Origin: Desulfobulbus sp.
GTDB taxonomy: Bacteria > Desulfobacterota > Desulfobulbia > Desulfobulbales > Desulfobulbaceae
Direction of reading: 5' to 3'
Assembly: GCA_030600525.1 (NCBI GenBank)
Contig: JAUVLX010000015.1
Location: forward strand, 1-21,055
Length of the DNA stretch: 21,055 nucleotides
In this document: in pieces, positions 7,657 to 16,215 of the stretch
Layout: each line of letters opens with the position of its first letter
Position numbering within the stretch: position 1 is the first letter of the stretch
The notes under the pieces: generated by a model
Told to the model about the DNA's origin: nothing
The model's database searches: none
What the model saw: only the letters and a program-made list of their open reading frames with translations
Position numbers and translations under genes: made by a program

Positions 7657-8478
7657 ATGAATGCTGAATCAACAAAATTAACGACTTTTGTGGGTAGCTT
7701 TTTAGGAGCCATGGGGGATGGGTGTATCTATCTGTTACGGGACCTTGGTAGAATGGGTATCTTTCTTTTTTTCTCCCTTGTAAATATATTTAAGCGTCCT
7801 TTCAGAAGCCAGGAACTGGTAAAACAGTTGCATTTTATAGGGACAGGGTCGTTGACGGTCATTTTTTTTACAGCACTCTCTTCTGGTATGGTTCTCGGGC
7901 TTCAGGGGGTTTACTCGCTGAGTAAATTTGGTGCTGAAGGTATGCTGGGATCTGCAGTGTCTTTGACTTTAGTCATGGAGCTTGGTCCTGTTTTAACAGC
8001 GTTGATGGTGACAGGCCGGGCGGGATCAGCCATGTGTGCTGAAATTGGTATTATGCGAATATCCGAACAGATAGACGCATTGGAATGCATGGCTATTGAC
8101 CCTTTCCGCTATTTGATTTCTCCCAAGGTACTGGCTACAATTATTGCTGTCCCGTTATTGACTGCTGTCTTCGATGTTGTTGGTATATTCGGCGGATATC
8201 TTGCGGGGGTAAAGCTAATGGGAGTGAATGCTGGGGCTTATTTTGCCAGCATGGAGCAAAGTGTCACCAATCACGACATTCGGCTCGGTATTGTTAAGTC
8301 TTTTGTTTTTGCGTTGCTGATTGTCTGGATATGCGCCGGTAGAGGTTACTTCGTTCAACAGATACGAGGGGCTGGTTTTGGTGCTGAAAGTGTCAGCAAA
8401 GTAACAACCCAGGCTGTGGTGATGGCGTCCATTTCTATTCTTGTTTGCGATTACCTGCTGACTGCAATATTGATCTGA
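7657..8478 (+). CDS. mlaE: Phospholipid ABC transporter permease MlaE
   Basis: MlaE is the inner-membrane permease of the Mla system, which moves phospholipids between inner membrane and periplasmic carriers to maintain outer-membrane asymmetry. The protein has 273 residues, normal for the family, with a short N-terminal amphipathic region and five or so hydrophobic segments. The hallmark block ELGPVLTALMVTGRAGSAMC followed by EIGIMRISEQIDALECMAID (about 108-147) is present; it holds the EQIDAL coupling motif that contacts the ATPase. No clear ribosome site precedes the ATG. It is the first of five co-directional mla genes and lies 12 bases before mlaF. Confidence 0.94.
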   Translation: MNAESTKLTTFVGSFLGAMGDGCIYLLRDLGRMGIFLFFSLVNIFKRPFRSQELVKQLHFIGTGSLTVIFFTALSSGMVLGLQGVYSLSKFGAEGMLGSAVSLTLVMELGPVLTALMVTGRAGSAMCAEIGIMRISEQIDALECMAIDPFRYLISPKVLATIIAVPLLTAVFDVVGIFGGYLAGVKLMGVNAGAYFASMEQSVTNHDIRLGIVKSFVFALLIVWICAGRGYFVQQIRGAGFGAESVSKVTTQAVVMASISILVCDYLLTAILI

Positions 8479-8490
8479 TAGGCACAGTTA

Positions 8491-9291
8491 ATGGAAAAGA
8501 AACAGAGCCACCCTGAGTATGCCATACGATTTGTAGACGTGGTGAAATCGTTTGGAACTCGCGATAGTAAACATGTCGTTCTGGACCATGTCGATTTTTC
8601 CATTCCCAAAGGGCAGACAACTGTTATCGCAGGTGGAAGCGGTCAGGGGAAAAGCGTTATTCTGAAATTAATTTTAGGATTGCTGCAGCCTGACAGTGGT
8701 GCCATCTATATTGGTGATAAAGATGTAAGTAAAATGGGCTATAAGGCTCTGCAGGATCTGAGAATGTTATTTGGTGTCCTGTTTCAGGGCGCGGCACTTT
8801 TTGATTCTTTGTCTGTCTATGAGAATATTGCCTTGCCATTGCGCGAACGAACGCAACTTGATGAATCTACTATCAGTGAAAAGGTGGCACAGACACTGAC
8901 CCAACTGGAACTGGCAGGCCATGATCTGAAATTTCCTGCGCAGTTAAGTGGTGGCATGAAGAAGAGAGTTGGTTTGGCTAGGGCGTTACAGCTTGAACCG
9001 GAAATTGTCCTGTACGACGAGCCGACAACCGGTCTTGATCCTGTGATGACTAGAGAAATTTATGATCTCTTTACCAGTGTTCAAAAACGGTTGGGATACA
9101 CAGCCGTGATTGTAAGCCATGATATTCCGCAGGTCTTTGAACTGGCAGACCGAATTATCCTCCTGAATAAAGGGCAGCTTGATGTTTTTGGTCATGTGGA
9201 TGAAATTGTCTCCTCGAAAAAACCATATATAGCTGAATTTGCTGAAAAGACTCTTGGGCTTGCCCATGAGGCTGTAATGAAAGGTGATTAG
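8491..9291 (+). CDS. mlaF: Phospholipid ABC transporter ATP-binding protein MlaF
   Basis: This is the ATPase that powers MlaE. The protein has 266 residues with all ABC motifs: Walker A GGSGQGKS (48-55), Q-loop Q99, signature LSGGMKKRVGLARA (152-165), Walker B IVLYDEP (172-178) with catalytic E177, D-loop, and switch His210 in IVSHDI. SGGM is typical of MlaF in place of SGGQ. It follows mlaE closely and its stop is next to the mlaD start, so translation is probably coupled. The ribosome site is weak (AGGCA). No MlaB (STAS) gene is seen between these genes. Confidence 0.95.
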   Translation: MEKKQSHPEYAIRFVDVVKSFGTRDSKHVVLDHVDFSIPKGQTTVIAGGSGQGKSVILKLILGLLQPDSGAIYIGDKDVSKMGYKALQDLRMLFGVLFQGAALFDSLSVYENIALPLRERTQLDESTISEKVAQTLTQLELAGHDLKFPAQLSGGMKKRVGLARALQLEPEIVLYDEPTTGLDPVMTREIYDLFTSVQKRLGYTAVIVSHDIPQVFELADRIILLNKGQLDVFGHVDEIVSSKKPYIAEFAEKTLGLAHEAVMKGD

Positions 9292-9292
9292 A

Positions 9293-9742
9293 ATGCGATA
9301 TTCCCGTTTTGACGTGTTGGTGGGTATTTTCCTCATCGCCGGTTTTGGTGCATTTGGTTGGCTGGCTCTTCAGCTCGGTGAAGTGCCGTGGCTCACAGGG
9401 GTTCAGCGTTATGATATCCAGGCAGAATTTCATAATATTGCAGGGATAAAAACAGGGGCAGACGTCCAGATTTCAGGGGTAAATGTCGGTTTAGTAAAGG
9501 CACTGGAGCTTAGCGAAGACGGATTGGCTGTGGTAACTATGCAGCTTGATAACAGTGTCAAGTTACCTGTTGATTCTATTGTTTCTGTAAAATCACAGGG
9601 GATTATTGGAGATAAATTTTTGCAGATTTCGCTGGGTGGTGATGATGAGTTGTATGGGCCTGGCGATGTAATTGTTGATACGGAATCCTCGGTTGATCTT
9701 GAATCCCTGATTTCAAAGTTTGCCTTTGGACAGGTTAAATAG
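9293..9742 (+). CDS. mlaD: Mla system MCE-domain protein MlaD
   Basis: MlaD forms the periplasmic hexameric ring on MlaFE through which lipids pass. With the ATG at 9293 the protein has 149 residues. This start is preferred over the GTG at 9284 because an AAAGGTG site is spaced correctly and the sequence then reads MRYSRFDVLVGIFLIAG, the usual family beginning. One N-terminal membrane anchor spans about residues 8-30. A single MCE domain follows (about 38-118) with IAGIKTGADVQISGVNVG and VSVKSQGIIGDKFLQI. It ends shortly after the domain, as in the compact MlaD form rather than the long PqiB/YebT type. It begins one base after the mlaF stop. Confidence 0.93.
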   Translation: MRYSRFDVLVGIFLIAGFGAFGWLALQLGEVPWLTGVQRYDIQAEFHNIAGIKTGADVQISGVNVGLVKALELSEDGLAVVTMQLDNSVKLPVDSIVSVKSQGIIGDKFLQISLGGDDELYGPGDVIVDTESSVDLESLISKFAFGQVK

Positions 9743-9748
9743 CAGGTC

Positions 9749-10519
9749 ATGTCTTACAAAAAAACACCAATATGTCGTCTGTTTGTACTTTTTTTTCTGT
9801 TGTTGTTGGCCGTTCCTGCGTTTAGTGCAGAAGAAGTCGACTTCCTTGATGATGACTTTTACACCGATGAGCAGGAAAGTACGGCTGTTAAAGATCCCAT
9901 AGAACCCTTTAACAGGGTTGTCTTTGATTTTAATGATTCTGCTTACACTTACCTGCTCAAGCCGCTGGCAACTGGATACAGTGCTGTTGTCCCCACAGAT
10001 ATACGTGGTTGTGTATGGAATTTTTTTCGCAACTTGGAAGAACCTCTTCGTTTTGTGAATTGTATTTTGCAAGGACGGTTTGAGGAGTCCATGTGGGTTT
10101 TATCACGTTTTGCTATTAATTCGGTTGCAGGAGTTTTCGGGCTTGGCAATCCGGCCACAAGGGAATTTGGGATCCCTATAATTGATGCTTCTCTTGGTGA
10201 GACTTTCGCAAAGTGGGGAATAGGCGATGGCTTTTATCTGGTTGTTCCTTTCTACGGCTCTACTACCTTAAGAGATATTACGGGTACGGTTGTTGATTCC
10301 ATGACAATGTCTCCCTATTACTTTTGGTCAGATGATTACCTGACTCTGGGAGCTATTTATGCAACTAAAGAGGTGAATAAGCTCTCGCTTTACTTGAATG
10401 TTTACGATGATTTGAAAAAATTAAGCTTTGATCCTTATGTTGCCTTGCGAAATAGCTATTTCCAAAATCGGAAAAAAATCAGAGACCATACTGATTTTCA
10501 AGTTGATTTAGAGTTTTAG
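9749..10519 (+). CDS. mlaA: MlaA/VacJ family protein, outer-membrane phospholipid-removal component, without lipobox
   Basis: MlaA removes mislocalised phospholipids from the outer leaflet and hands them to MlaC. This 256-residue protein has the family core: DPIEPFNRVVFDFND, then LKPLATGYSAVVPTDIR, the region NFFRNLEEPLRFVN, then GVFGLGNPATREFGIPIIDA, and GDGFYLVVPFYGSTTLRD. The N-terminus is a signal peptide (KK, hydrophobic residues 11-22, probable cleavage after A24-F25-S26). The only nearby Cys is residue 9, before the hydrophobic core, so there is no lipobox. Classical MlaA is a lipoprotein; this one would be released or held by its own membrane-embedded helices. It starts six bases after mlaD and sits inside the operon. 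Confidence 0.93.
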   Translation: MSYKKTPICRLFVLFFLLLLAVPAFSAEEVDFLDDDFYTDEQESTAVKDPIEPFNRVVFDFNDSAYTYLLKPLATGYSAVVPTDIRGCVWNFFRNLEEPLRFVNCILQGRFEESMWVLSRFAINSVAGVFGLGNPATREFGIPIIDASLGETFAKWGIGDGFYLVVPFYGSTTLRDITGTVVDSMTMSPYYFWSDDYLTLGAIYATKEVNKLSLYLNVYDDLKKLSFDPYVALRNSYFQNRKKIRDHTDFQVDLEF

Positions 10520-10531
10520 GGAAATTTTTTC

Positions 10532-11206
10532 ATGCATGATTTTTACAGTAAACGAGTACAGAAGAGGGCTAACCGCCACAGCTGGGGGGGGCGTACGCTT
10601 TTTTTTATTTTGTTTGTAGCACTCTTGGTGCCTATCTCAAGAGTACATGCCTCCACACCAGATCCTACAGAGCAGTTGCGACCGTTTCTCGAAAAGGTGA
10701 TAGCTATCCTCCAGGATGGGGAGCTTAGAGATGAGGCGAAATGTACGCTGTGCCAGCGGGTTATCGATGTTGCCAGGGAGCGGTTTGATTTTCAGGAAAT
10801 GTCTAAACGGGTTTTGGGAAAGCATTGGAAGCAGATCTCAAGTGAGCAACAGGCCGATTTTGAAAAATTGTTTACCCGCCTTCTGGAGCATGCCTATATT
10901 GGCAAGATAGAAGAGTATGCAGGACAGGCAGTTGAATACAAAAAGCAGCGTATCCGTGGCAAACGAGCCGAGGTGCAAACGCTGCTTGTTGATTCAGGTA
11001 GAAGCATCCCTGTGTCCTATATTATGTTACTTAGAGAAGACCAATGGATGGCTTATGATGTAGTGATTGAAGGAGTCAGTCTGGTTCGCAACTACAAGGA
11101 ACAATTTGATGAGATCGTACGTGCTGACGGCTATGAGCATCTAGTCCGTGAGATTGAAAAAAAAATAACTGCAATAGAAAAGGATGCTGCAGGGAGTGAG
11201 TTGTAA
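10532..11206 (+). CDS. mlaC: Mla system periplasmic phospholipid-binding protein MlaC
   Basis: MlaC is the soluble shuttle that carries phospholipid between MlaA and the MlaFED complex. The protein has 224 residues. A basic N-terminus and hydrophobic segment (about 23-37) end in RVHAS, a good signal-peptidase I site. The body matches the family: VARERFDFQEMSKRVLGKHW (a segment seen in nearly all members), FTRLLEHAYIGKIEEYAG, and YDVVIEGVSLVRNYKEQFDE near the end. It is the last gene of mlaEFDAC; a 208-base gap follows. Confidence 0.92.
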   Translation: MHDFYSKRVQKRANRHSWGGRTLFFILFVALLVPISRVHASTPDPTEQLRPFLEKVIAILQDGELRDEAKCTLCQRVIDVARERFDFQEMSKRVLGKHWKQISSEQQADFEKLFTRLLEHAYIGKIEEYAGQAVEYKKQRIRGKRAEVQTLLVDSGRSIPVSYIMLLREDQWMAYDVVIEGVSLVRNYKEQFDEIVRADGYEHLVREIEKKITAIEKDAAGSEL

Positions 11207-11414
11207 AATTAGTGTAGCTGGGAAGAAGTGACAGTCTTCTGATTATTTTACTTTCTGTCAAGGGGGCACCTTTCAACCCCGATAAAGAGATGTTTTTTTG
11301 CAGTGGGACATCACAAAGCACCTATCCTTATTTTTCGTTAGCTTTCTTCTCATTTTTTGTGTATACAAAGCAGCTTTGATGAAAAATACCATTGTTACCA
11401 CGGGGTAGTGTATC
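11207..11414. other. Intergenic region between mla operon and lipid-synthesis cluster
   Basis: This 208-base gap separates the two operons. It has no convincing coding frame and no strong terminator: a weak GGGG/CCCC hairpin near 11260-11281 is followed at a distance by T7. AT-rich sequence at 11321-11400 probably holds the promoter for the downstream cluster, and the palindromes at 11356-11378 lie in it. Confidence 0.45.
11356..11378. promoter_or_regulatory. Overlapping palindromes upstream of DUF177-rpmF-plsX, possible operator
   Basis: CAAAGC-A-GCTTTG (11366-11378) is a perfect 13-base inverted repeat. Overlapping it, TTTGT-GTAT-ACAAA (11356-11369) is a second. They lie 37-59 bases before the DUF177 start, where a repressor would act. 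No known motif was recognised, and a 13-base palindrome in a gap of this size has a chance probability of roughly 5%. Confidence 0.3.
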
Positions 11415-11933
11415 ATGCGCTTTCGATTTAACGAGATTTCACCCCATGGAAATCAGTTTGAACTATTTGAAATTACAGGCTTAGAACACGTCGAACTCTT
11501 TTCCTTGCAAGGTGAAAGCCGGTTTTCTTTCTCCCTCAAGAGGAAAAGTGACACGCAGGTTGAAATGAGCGGTACACTGCTCGTCTCAGCTGTTGTCAAC
11601 TGTGATCGTTGCCTGATATCATTTGCCTACCCTATTGACACCTCTTTTCATATTTTATTTGAAACAGGTGATACTGACAAGTGGCAACTTAAGGAAGTAG
11701 AATGCACTTCCAGTGAGATGGATACGGTTTTTCTGGACGAACCCTTCATAGACTGTGATGACGTTTTTCGTCAGCAAATTCAGTTGGCGTTGCCCCAAAA
11801 AAAACTTTGTTCCCCAGAATGCAAAGGCATTTGTAACCGGTGTGGTGATAATTTGAATGTCGTTGTTTGCGATTGCAAAAATACTATTACCGAGTCACCG
11901 TTTGCAGTGCTTTCTCGTTTAAAAAAGAAATGA
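11415..11933 (+). CDS. yceD: DUF177/YceD family protein
   Basis: This is a 172-residue soluble protein of the family almost always encoded just before rpmF. It has the first metal-type pair CDRC (about 58-61) and the C-terminal cysteine cluster LCSPECKGICNRCGDNLN followed by a C-x-C pair near the end, both typical of the family and probably binding zinc. The biochemical role is not settled; members have been linked to rRNA or ribosome biogenesis. The ATG follows an imperfect GGGG site. rpmF starts 69 bases downstream. No oddities seen. Confidence 0.9.
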   Translation: MRFRFNEISPHGNQFELFEITGLEHVELFSLQGESRFSFSLKRKSDTQVEMSGTLLVSAVVNCDRCLISFAYPIDTSFHILFETGDTDKWQLKEVECTSSEMDTVFLDEPFIDCDDVFRQQIQLALPQKKLCSPECKGICNRCGDNLNVVVCDCKNTITESPFAVLSRLKKK

Positions 11934-12002
11934 TTGATTGTTTTCAGCTGCAGTTGTCAAATCGTGTGCTGAAAGTGTTGAGTATGAATAAGGAGAATAA
12001 AA

Positions 12003-12191
12003 ATGGCCTTACCTAAAAGAAGACATTCCCGATCACGCACCAGAACAAGACGCGCCCATGATTCACTTGATCGTCCAAGTGTAAGTAAATGTCCCGAATG
12101 TGGTGAACCTAAAATGCTGCACCAGCTTTGTGGTGGGTGCGGTGTCTATAAAGGAAAAAATGTCATCCAGTTAGAGGATGAACTTAATTAG
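12003..12191 (+). CDS. rpmF: 50S ribosomal protein L32
   Basis: This 62-residue basic protein of the large ribosomal subunit starts with MALPKRRHSRSRTRTRRAHD, the conserved L32 beginning. The zinc-binding form is kept: C30-P-E-C33 and C43-G-G-C46. An AAGGAG site precedes the ATG. The C-terminal tail is slightly longer than in E. coli. The gene is followed nine bases later by plsX, a very widely conserved pairing. Confidence 0.97.
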   Translation: MALPKRRHSRSRTRTRRAHDSLDRPSVSKCPECGEPKMLHQLCGGCGVYKGKNVIQLEDELN

Positions 12192-12200
12192 GCGGCAGTT

Positions 12201-13205
12201 GTGCGAATAGCCCTCGATGCCATGGGTGGGGACCATGGACCGGAAATGCTTATTCAAGGTGCTATTGCAGCCGTTGAAGAGCGAAAGGACCTGGAAGTTT
12301 TATTAGTTGGTCCCGAAGATTTCCTCCATGGTCAACTCGCTGTCGCTGTAACAGGTAAACCTGCAAACATATCTGAGCGATTGACGATTCAACATGCTCC
12401 CGAGGTCGTCGGGATGGATGAATCTCCAGTCGACGCTGTACGAAAGAAAAAGAACTCCACTGTTATGGTGAGTTTTGATCTGGTTAAGTCTGGGAACGCA
12501 GATGCTGTTGTGTCAGCTGGAAACTCAGGGGCTACTTTAGCTGCAGGTGTGCGAAAGTTGGGTCGTCTTCCTGGTGTCTCTAGACCTGGTATTGCCAGCT
12601 TTTTTCCTACGTTGCAACGTCCTGTTATGCTGATGGATATAGGTGCTAATGTCGATTGTCGTCCCCAGCATCTTTATCAATTCGCTGTTATGGCTTCGTC
12701 CTGTTCCAGTCTTTTGCTAAATATTAAGGACCCTCGGATTGGTTTGCTCAGTATTGGTGAAGAAAGCGGAAAGGGGAACGCACTAGTCAAGGAAACCTAC
12801 GACCTACTTCAGCATGGATCCCTGAATTTTGTTGGTAATGTAGAAGGACGGGATGTCTATAAAGGTGATGTGGATGTGATCGTGTGTGATGGGTTTGTCG
12901 GCAATATCTCACTTAAAATAAGTGAAGGGCTAGCCGAAGCTGCCACGCAGATGTTGAAAAAGGAAATTATGAAAACCTGGCGAGCCAAGATCGGATACCT
13001 GTTTATTCGCAAGGCCTTTGCTGATTTTCGTAAGCAGGTTGATTATGCTGAATATGGTGGTGCGCCATTACTTGGTATAAATGGGACTGGTATTATTTGT
13101 CATGGGACATCCAATGCTACCGCTATCCGTAACGCCATAAAAGTTGCATCAGATATGGTATGTAATAAAGTTAATGATGTAATCGTACAGGCGCTTCGGC
13201 AATAA
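12201..13205 (+). CDS. plsX: Phosphate acyltransferase PlsX
   Basis: PlsX converts acyl-ACP to acyl-phosphate, the first committed step of phospholipid synthesis in the PlsX/PlsY route. The GTG start at 12201 is chosen because the family begins M-R-I-A-L-D-A-M-G-G-D-H and that motif starts exactly here; a weak GGCGG lies upstream. The protein has 334 residues, the normal length. Other landmarks are GMDESPVDAVRKKKNSTVMV, SAGNSGATLAAG, MDIGANVDCRP, CDGFVGNISLKISEG and GTSNATAIRNAI. The gene is co-directional with fabH, 23 bases ahead of it. Confidence 0.97.
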   Translation: MRIALDAMGGDHGPEMLIQGAIAAVEERKDLEVLLVGPEDFLHGQLAVAVTGKPANISERLTIQHAPEVVGMDESPVDAVRKKKNSTVMVSFDLVKSGNADAVVSAGNSGATLAAGVRKLGRLPGVSRPGIASFFPTLQRPVMLMDIGANVDCRPQHLYQFAVMASSCSSLLLNIKDPRIGLLSIGEESGKGNALVKETYDLLQHGSLNFVGNVEGRDVYKGDVDVIVCDGFVGNISLKISEGLAEAATQMLKKEIMKTWRAKIGYLFIRKAFADFRKQVDYAEYGGAPLLGINGTGIICHGTSNATAIRNAIKVASDMVCNKVNDVIVQALRQ

Positions 13206-13228
13206 CGAGGCCTGATTGAGGCAAAAGA

Positions 13229-14206
13229 ATGAGTAAAGCTGTAATCTTAGGAACAGGTTCATGCCTGCCCAAAAAAACGTTAACCAATGCTGAACTTGAA
13301 AAGATGGTTGACACCTCTGATCAATGGATTACCAGCAGGACAGGTATAAAAACCAGACGAATATCAGGTGAGGGTGAATATAACTTTCGACTTGCCACCT
13401 CCGCTGGGCAACGCGCCTTGGAAATGGCGGGTTTGTCGCCCCTCGCGCTGGACATGATCATTGTGGCGACCCTATCTCCACATAAAATTATGCCTTCGAC
13501 AGCCTGTTTTGTACAAGCTGAACTTGGGGCAACCAATGCCTTTGCCTATGATATCAATGCAGCCTGCACGGGTTTTACCTACGGTCTTGATTTGGCAAAT
13601 AAATATATTCAAAGCCAACCAGAGATGAAGGTGTTGGTTATTGGGTCTGAAACACTGTCAACAAGGGTCGACTGGAAGGACAGAAACACCTGTATCCTTT
13701 TTGGCGATGGTGCTGGAGCGGCGGTGCTTGGTGTTAGTGAAGACACCCGCGGTGTTTTAGGAAGTAAACTCCATTCAGACGGTCGCCTCTGGAAGCTGCT
13801 GCATATGGACGGACCTGAAAGCCAAAACCCCGAACTGCAGGGGAGTGACTGGGAAGGCGCCTTAATTCGTATGAACGGCGGTGATATTTTCAAACATGCT
13901 GTACGTGCAATGGACGATGTCGTTGTTGAACTACTAGAGCAGCAGCAGCTGACCATTGAGGATATAGACTTGGTCATACCGCATCAGGCGAATATCAGGA
14001 TTTTGAACAAACTACAGAAGAGACTGGATATTCCCGATGATAAATTATTTATCAATGTAGACAAATACGGCAATACATCTGCCGCCAGCATCCCTATTGC
14101 GCTGGATGAGGCCAATAAGCAGGGAAGGGTCAAGAAAAATGACCTCGTTCTGCTATGTACTTTTGGTGCCGGCTTGACCTGGGCATCGTTACTTATGCGT
14201 TGGTAA
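13229..14206 (+). CDS. fabH: 3-oxoacyl-ACP synthase III (FabH)
   Basis: FabH starts fatty-acid synthesis by condensing acetyl-CoA (or another short acyl-CoA) with malonyl-ACP. This 325-residue thiolase-fold protein has the catalytic triad: C113 in NAACTGF, H252 in PHQAN and N282 in YGNTSAAS. DQWITSRTGIKTRRI near residue 31 is also typical. It follows plsX and precedes an acyl-CoA dehydrogenase instead of the usual fabD. Whether it prefers acetyl-CoA or branched primers cannot be read from sequence. Confidence 0.96.
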   Translation: MSKAVILGTGSCLPKKTLTNAELEKMVDTSDQWITSRTGIKTRRISGEGEYNFRLATSAGQRALEMAGLSPLALDMIIVATLSPHKIMPSTACFVQAELGATNAFAYDINAACTGFTYGLDLANKYIQSQPEMKVLVIGSETLSTRVDWKDRNTCILFGDGAGAAVLGVSEDTRGVLGSKLHSDGRLWKLLHMDGPESQNPELQGSDWEGALIRMNGGDIFKHAVRAMDDVVVELLEQQQLTIEDIDLVIPHQANIRILNKLQKRLDIPDDKLFINVDKYGNTSAASIPIALDEANKQGRVKKNDLVLLCTFGAGLTWASLLMRW

Positions 14207-14225
14207 AAACACCAAGGAGAGACTC

Positions 14226-15374
14226 GTGGAGTATTTTTTAACTGAAGAACAACAGATGATCGTTGATACCGCCAGGGAAATTACCAACGAGAAGATCATC
14301 CCTGTTCGAGCCGAACTTGATGAGAAAAACGAATTTCCCCGAGAAATTTTAAAGGATATTGCCAAGGCTGATCTTTTTAGTATTTTTATTCCTGAGGAAT
14401 ACGGTGGATTCGGCGGTGGCTGTTTTGATATTACCCTGGCCTTGGAACAACTGGCACGTGGATGTGTTGGCATTGCAACCAGCTTTGCAGCAAGTGCCCT
14501 TGGTATCTATCCGGTCCTTATTGCCGGAAGTGAAGAGCTCAAACAGAAATATTTGCCATCCATTGCAACTGGTGAGAAATATGCGGCCTTTGGTTTAACA
14601 GAGGCAAACGCTGGAAGTGATGCCTCCGGGATCCAAACAACTGCTATTCTTGATGGTGATGAGTGGGTTCTCAACGGTACCAAGCAATGGATAACCAATG
14701 GGGGCGAGGCACAGATTTATACCATAATAGCCTTGACTGATCCGCAAAAAGGTGCTCGAGGAGCATCTATCTTTGTTGTCGAAGACGGCGATCCTGGGTT
14801 CTCTTATGGAAAAAAAGAAGATAAAATGGGTATCCGTTCTTCGTCCACTAGAGAACTTATTTTAAAAGATTGTCGGATTCCCAAAAATCGGCTGGTAGGA
14901 AGAAAAGGTACAGGGTTCATAACTGTGATGAAGACACTGGATGTTTCCCGTCCAGGTATTGCAGCTCTTGGTGTGGGACTCGCGCAGGGTGCACTGGATG
15001 AGGCTGTTATCTATGCCAAACAGCGTGTTCAGTTCGGTAAACCTATCGTTTCTTTTCAAGCGGTTCAGCATATTCTTGCTGACATGGCTATCCAACTGGA
15101 AGCAGCCCGGGCACTGGTATACTCGGCAGCACGCCATATTTCCAATAATCCTAAAAATATGTCCAAAGCGTCGTCAATGTGCAAAGTTTTTGCTACAGAT
15201 ATGGCAATGAAGGTTACAACCGATGCCGTTCAGGTACTTGGTGGCTATGGTTATATGAAAGAGTATCCCGTAGAAAAAATGATGCGTGATGCCAAAATTC
15301 TCCAGATCTATGAAGGCACAAACCAGATTCAGCGCAATGTGGTAGGTCAGGAACTTAATAAAGAATATTCATAA
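14226..15374 (+). CDS. Acyl-CoA dehydrogenase family flavoenzyme (short/medium-chain type)
   Basis: This family introduces a trans-2 double bond into acyl-CoA (or acyl-ACP) thioesters using FAD, with ETF as electron partner. The protein has 382 residues, the usual length. The GTG at 14226 follows AAGGAG and opens M-E-Y-F-L-T-E-E-Q. Landmarks are AAFGLTEANAGSDASG (flavin/substrate), KQWITNGGEA, DKMGIRSSSTRELI, QAVQHILADMA, VLGGYGYMKEYPVEKMMRDA and IYEGTNQIQRNVVGQEL, with E363 the probable catalytic base. It lies between fabH and etfB within a fatty-acid synthesis cluster, 11 bases before etfB. It could serve beta-oxidation, or act in reverse as an enoyl reductase, or provide unsaturated intermediates; sequence alone does not decide. 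Confidence 0.93.
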   Translation: MEYFLTEEQQMIVDTAREITNEKIIPVRAELDEKNEFPREILKDIAKADLFSIFIPEEYGGFGGGCFDITLALEQLARGCVGIATSFAASALGIYPVLIAGSEELKQKYLPSIATGEKYAAFGLTEANAGSDASGIQTTAILDGDEWVLNGTKQWITNGGEAQIYTIIALTDPQKGARGASIFVVEDGDPGFSYGKKEDKMGIRSSSTRELILKDCRIPKNRLVGRKGTGFITVMKTLDVSRPGIAALGVGLAQGALDEAVIYAKQRVQFGKPIVSFQAVQHILADMAIQLEAARALVYSAARHISNNPKNMSKASSMCKVFATDMAMKVTTDAVQVLGGYGYMKEYPVEKMMRDAKILQIYEGTNQIQRNVVGQELNKEYS

Positions 15375-15385
15375 TAGTTGAGCCC

Positions 15386-16165
15386 ATGAATATAGTAGTG
15401 TGTATCAAACAGGTACCGGATGCTAAGGATGTTCGTCTTGATCCTGAAACCAATACTTTGGCTAGGGAAGGTGTCGAGTCGATTATGAATCCATATGATC
15501 GACATGCACTTGAAGAAGCTGTCACTCTCAAGGAACAGCATGGTGGTACGGTAACCGTCATATCAATGGGGCCCCCACAGGCAGAGGACGTATTGCGTGA
15601 AGCCATTGCCTGCGGTGCTGACCAAGCTCTGCTTGTATCAGACCGTGCGTTTGCCGGTGCGGATACCTGGGCTACTTCTTATACCTTGGCAAAGGCAATA
15701 GAAACTTTAGGAAATGTCGATTTGACCTTATGCGGTAAACAGGCAATTGACGGTGATACTGCGCAGGTTGGTCCCGGTATTGCTTGTAGGCTTGGGCTTC
15801 CCTTTATCACCTGTGTCCAGAAAACGCGACAATCCTCCTCGGAATCGATAACGGTTGAACGGATGATGGATGATGGGTTTGATGTTATTCAGGTTCCGTT
15901 TCCTGCTTTATTGACTGTAGTAAAAGATATTAATGAACCTCGCGTGGCATCTTTAAAGGGGAAAATGAAGGCTAAAAAGGTGAAGATTCCGACCCTTTCA
16001 GCTGATGATATCAAGGCAGAACCTCAAAATCTTGGGCTTGCTGGTTCGCCGACTCAGGTAGTTTGTGTTTTCTCGCCTGAGGCTCGTGGCGATCGAACCC
16101 TTTTCTCCGGTACAGTAGAAGAGCAAGTCGATCAGCTGGTACAGGAATTAAAGGCCCATTTTTAG
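15386..16165 (+). CDS. etfB: Electron transfer flavoprotein beta subunit
   Basis: This is the small ETF subunit that binds AMP or a second FAD and, with EtfA, takes electrons from acyl-CoA dehydrogenases. The protein has 259 residues. It starts MNIVVCIKQVPDAKDVRLDP, then SIMNPYDRHALEEAVTLKE (33-50), and the nucleotide-binding block CGKQAIDGDTAQVGPGIACR (116-135). The NP-x-D-x-x-ALE form resembles ETFs of anaerobes, some of which bifurcate electrons, rather than the mitochondrial form; this is a resemblance and not proof. It is directly downstream of the dehydrogenase and 50 bases before etfA. Confidence 0.94.
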   Translation: MNIVVCIKQVPDAKDVRLDPETNTLAREGVESIMNPYDRHALEEAVTLKEQHGGTVTVISMGPPQAEDVLREAIACGADQALLVSDRAFAGADTWATSYTLAKAIETLGNVDLTLCGKQAIDGDTAQVGPGIACRLGLPFITCVQKTRQSSSESITVERMMDDGFDVIQVPFPALLTVVKDINEPRVASLKGKMKAKKVKIPTLSADDIKAEPQNLGLAGSPTQVVCVFSPEARGDRTLFSGTVEEQVDQLVQELKAHF

Positions 16166-16215
16166 TAAAAAGATGTAACCACACTTCTGTTTTATATATT
16201 TTACGATACGAGAAC

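Noticed and set aside
11220..11257. TGACAG/CTGTCA hairpin after mlaC as a terminator
   Set aside because: It has a six-base stem with a loop of about 20 bases and no T run.
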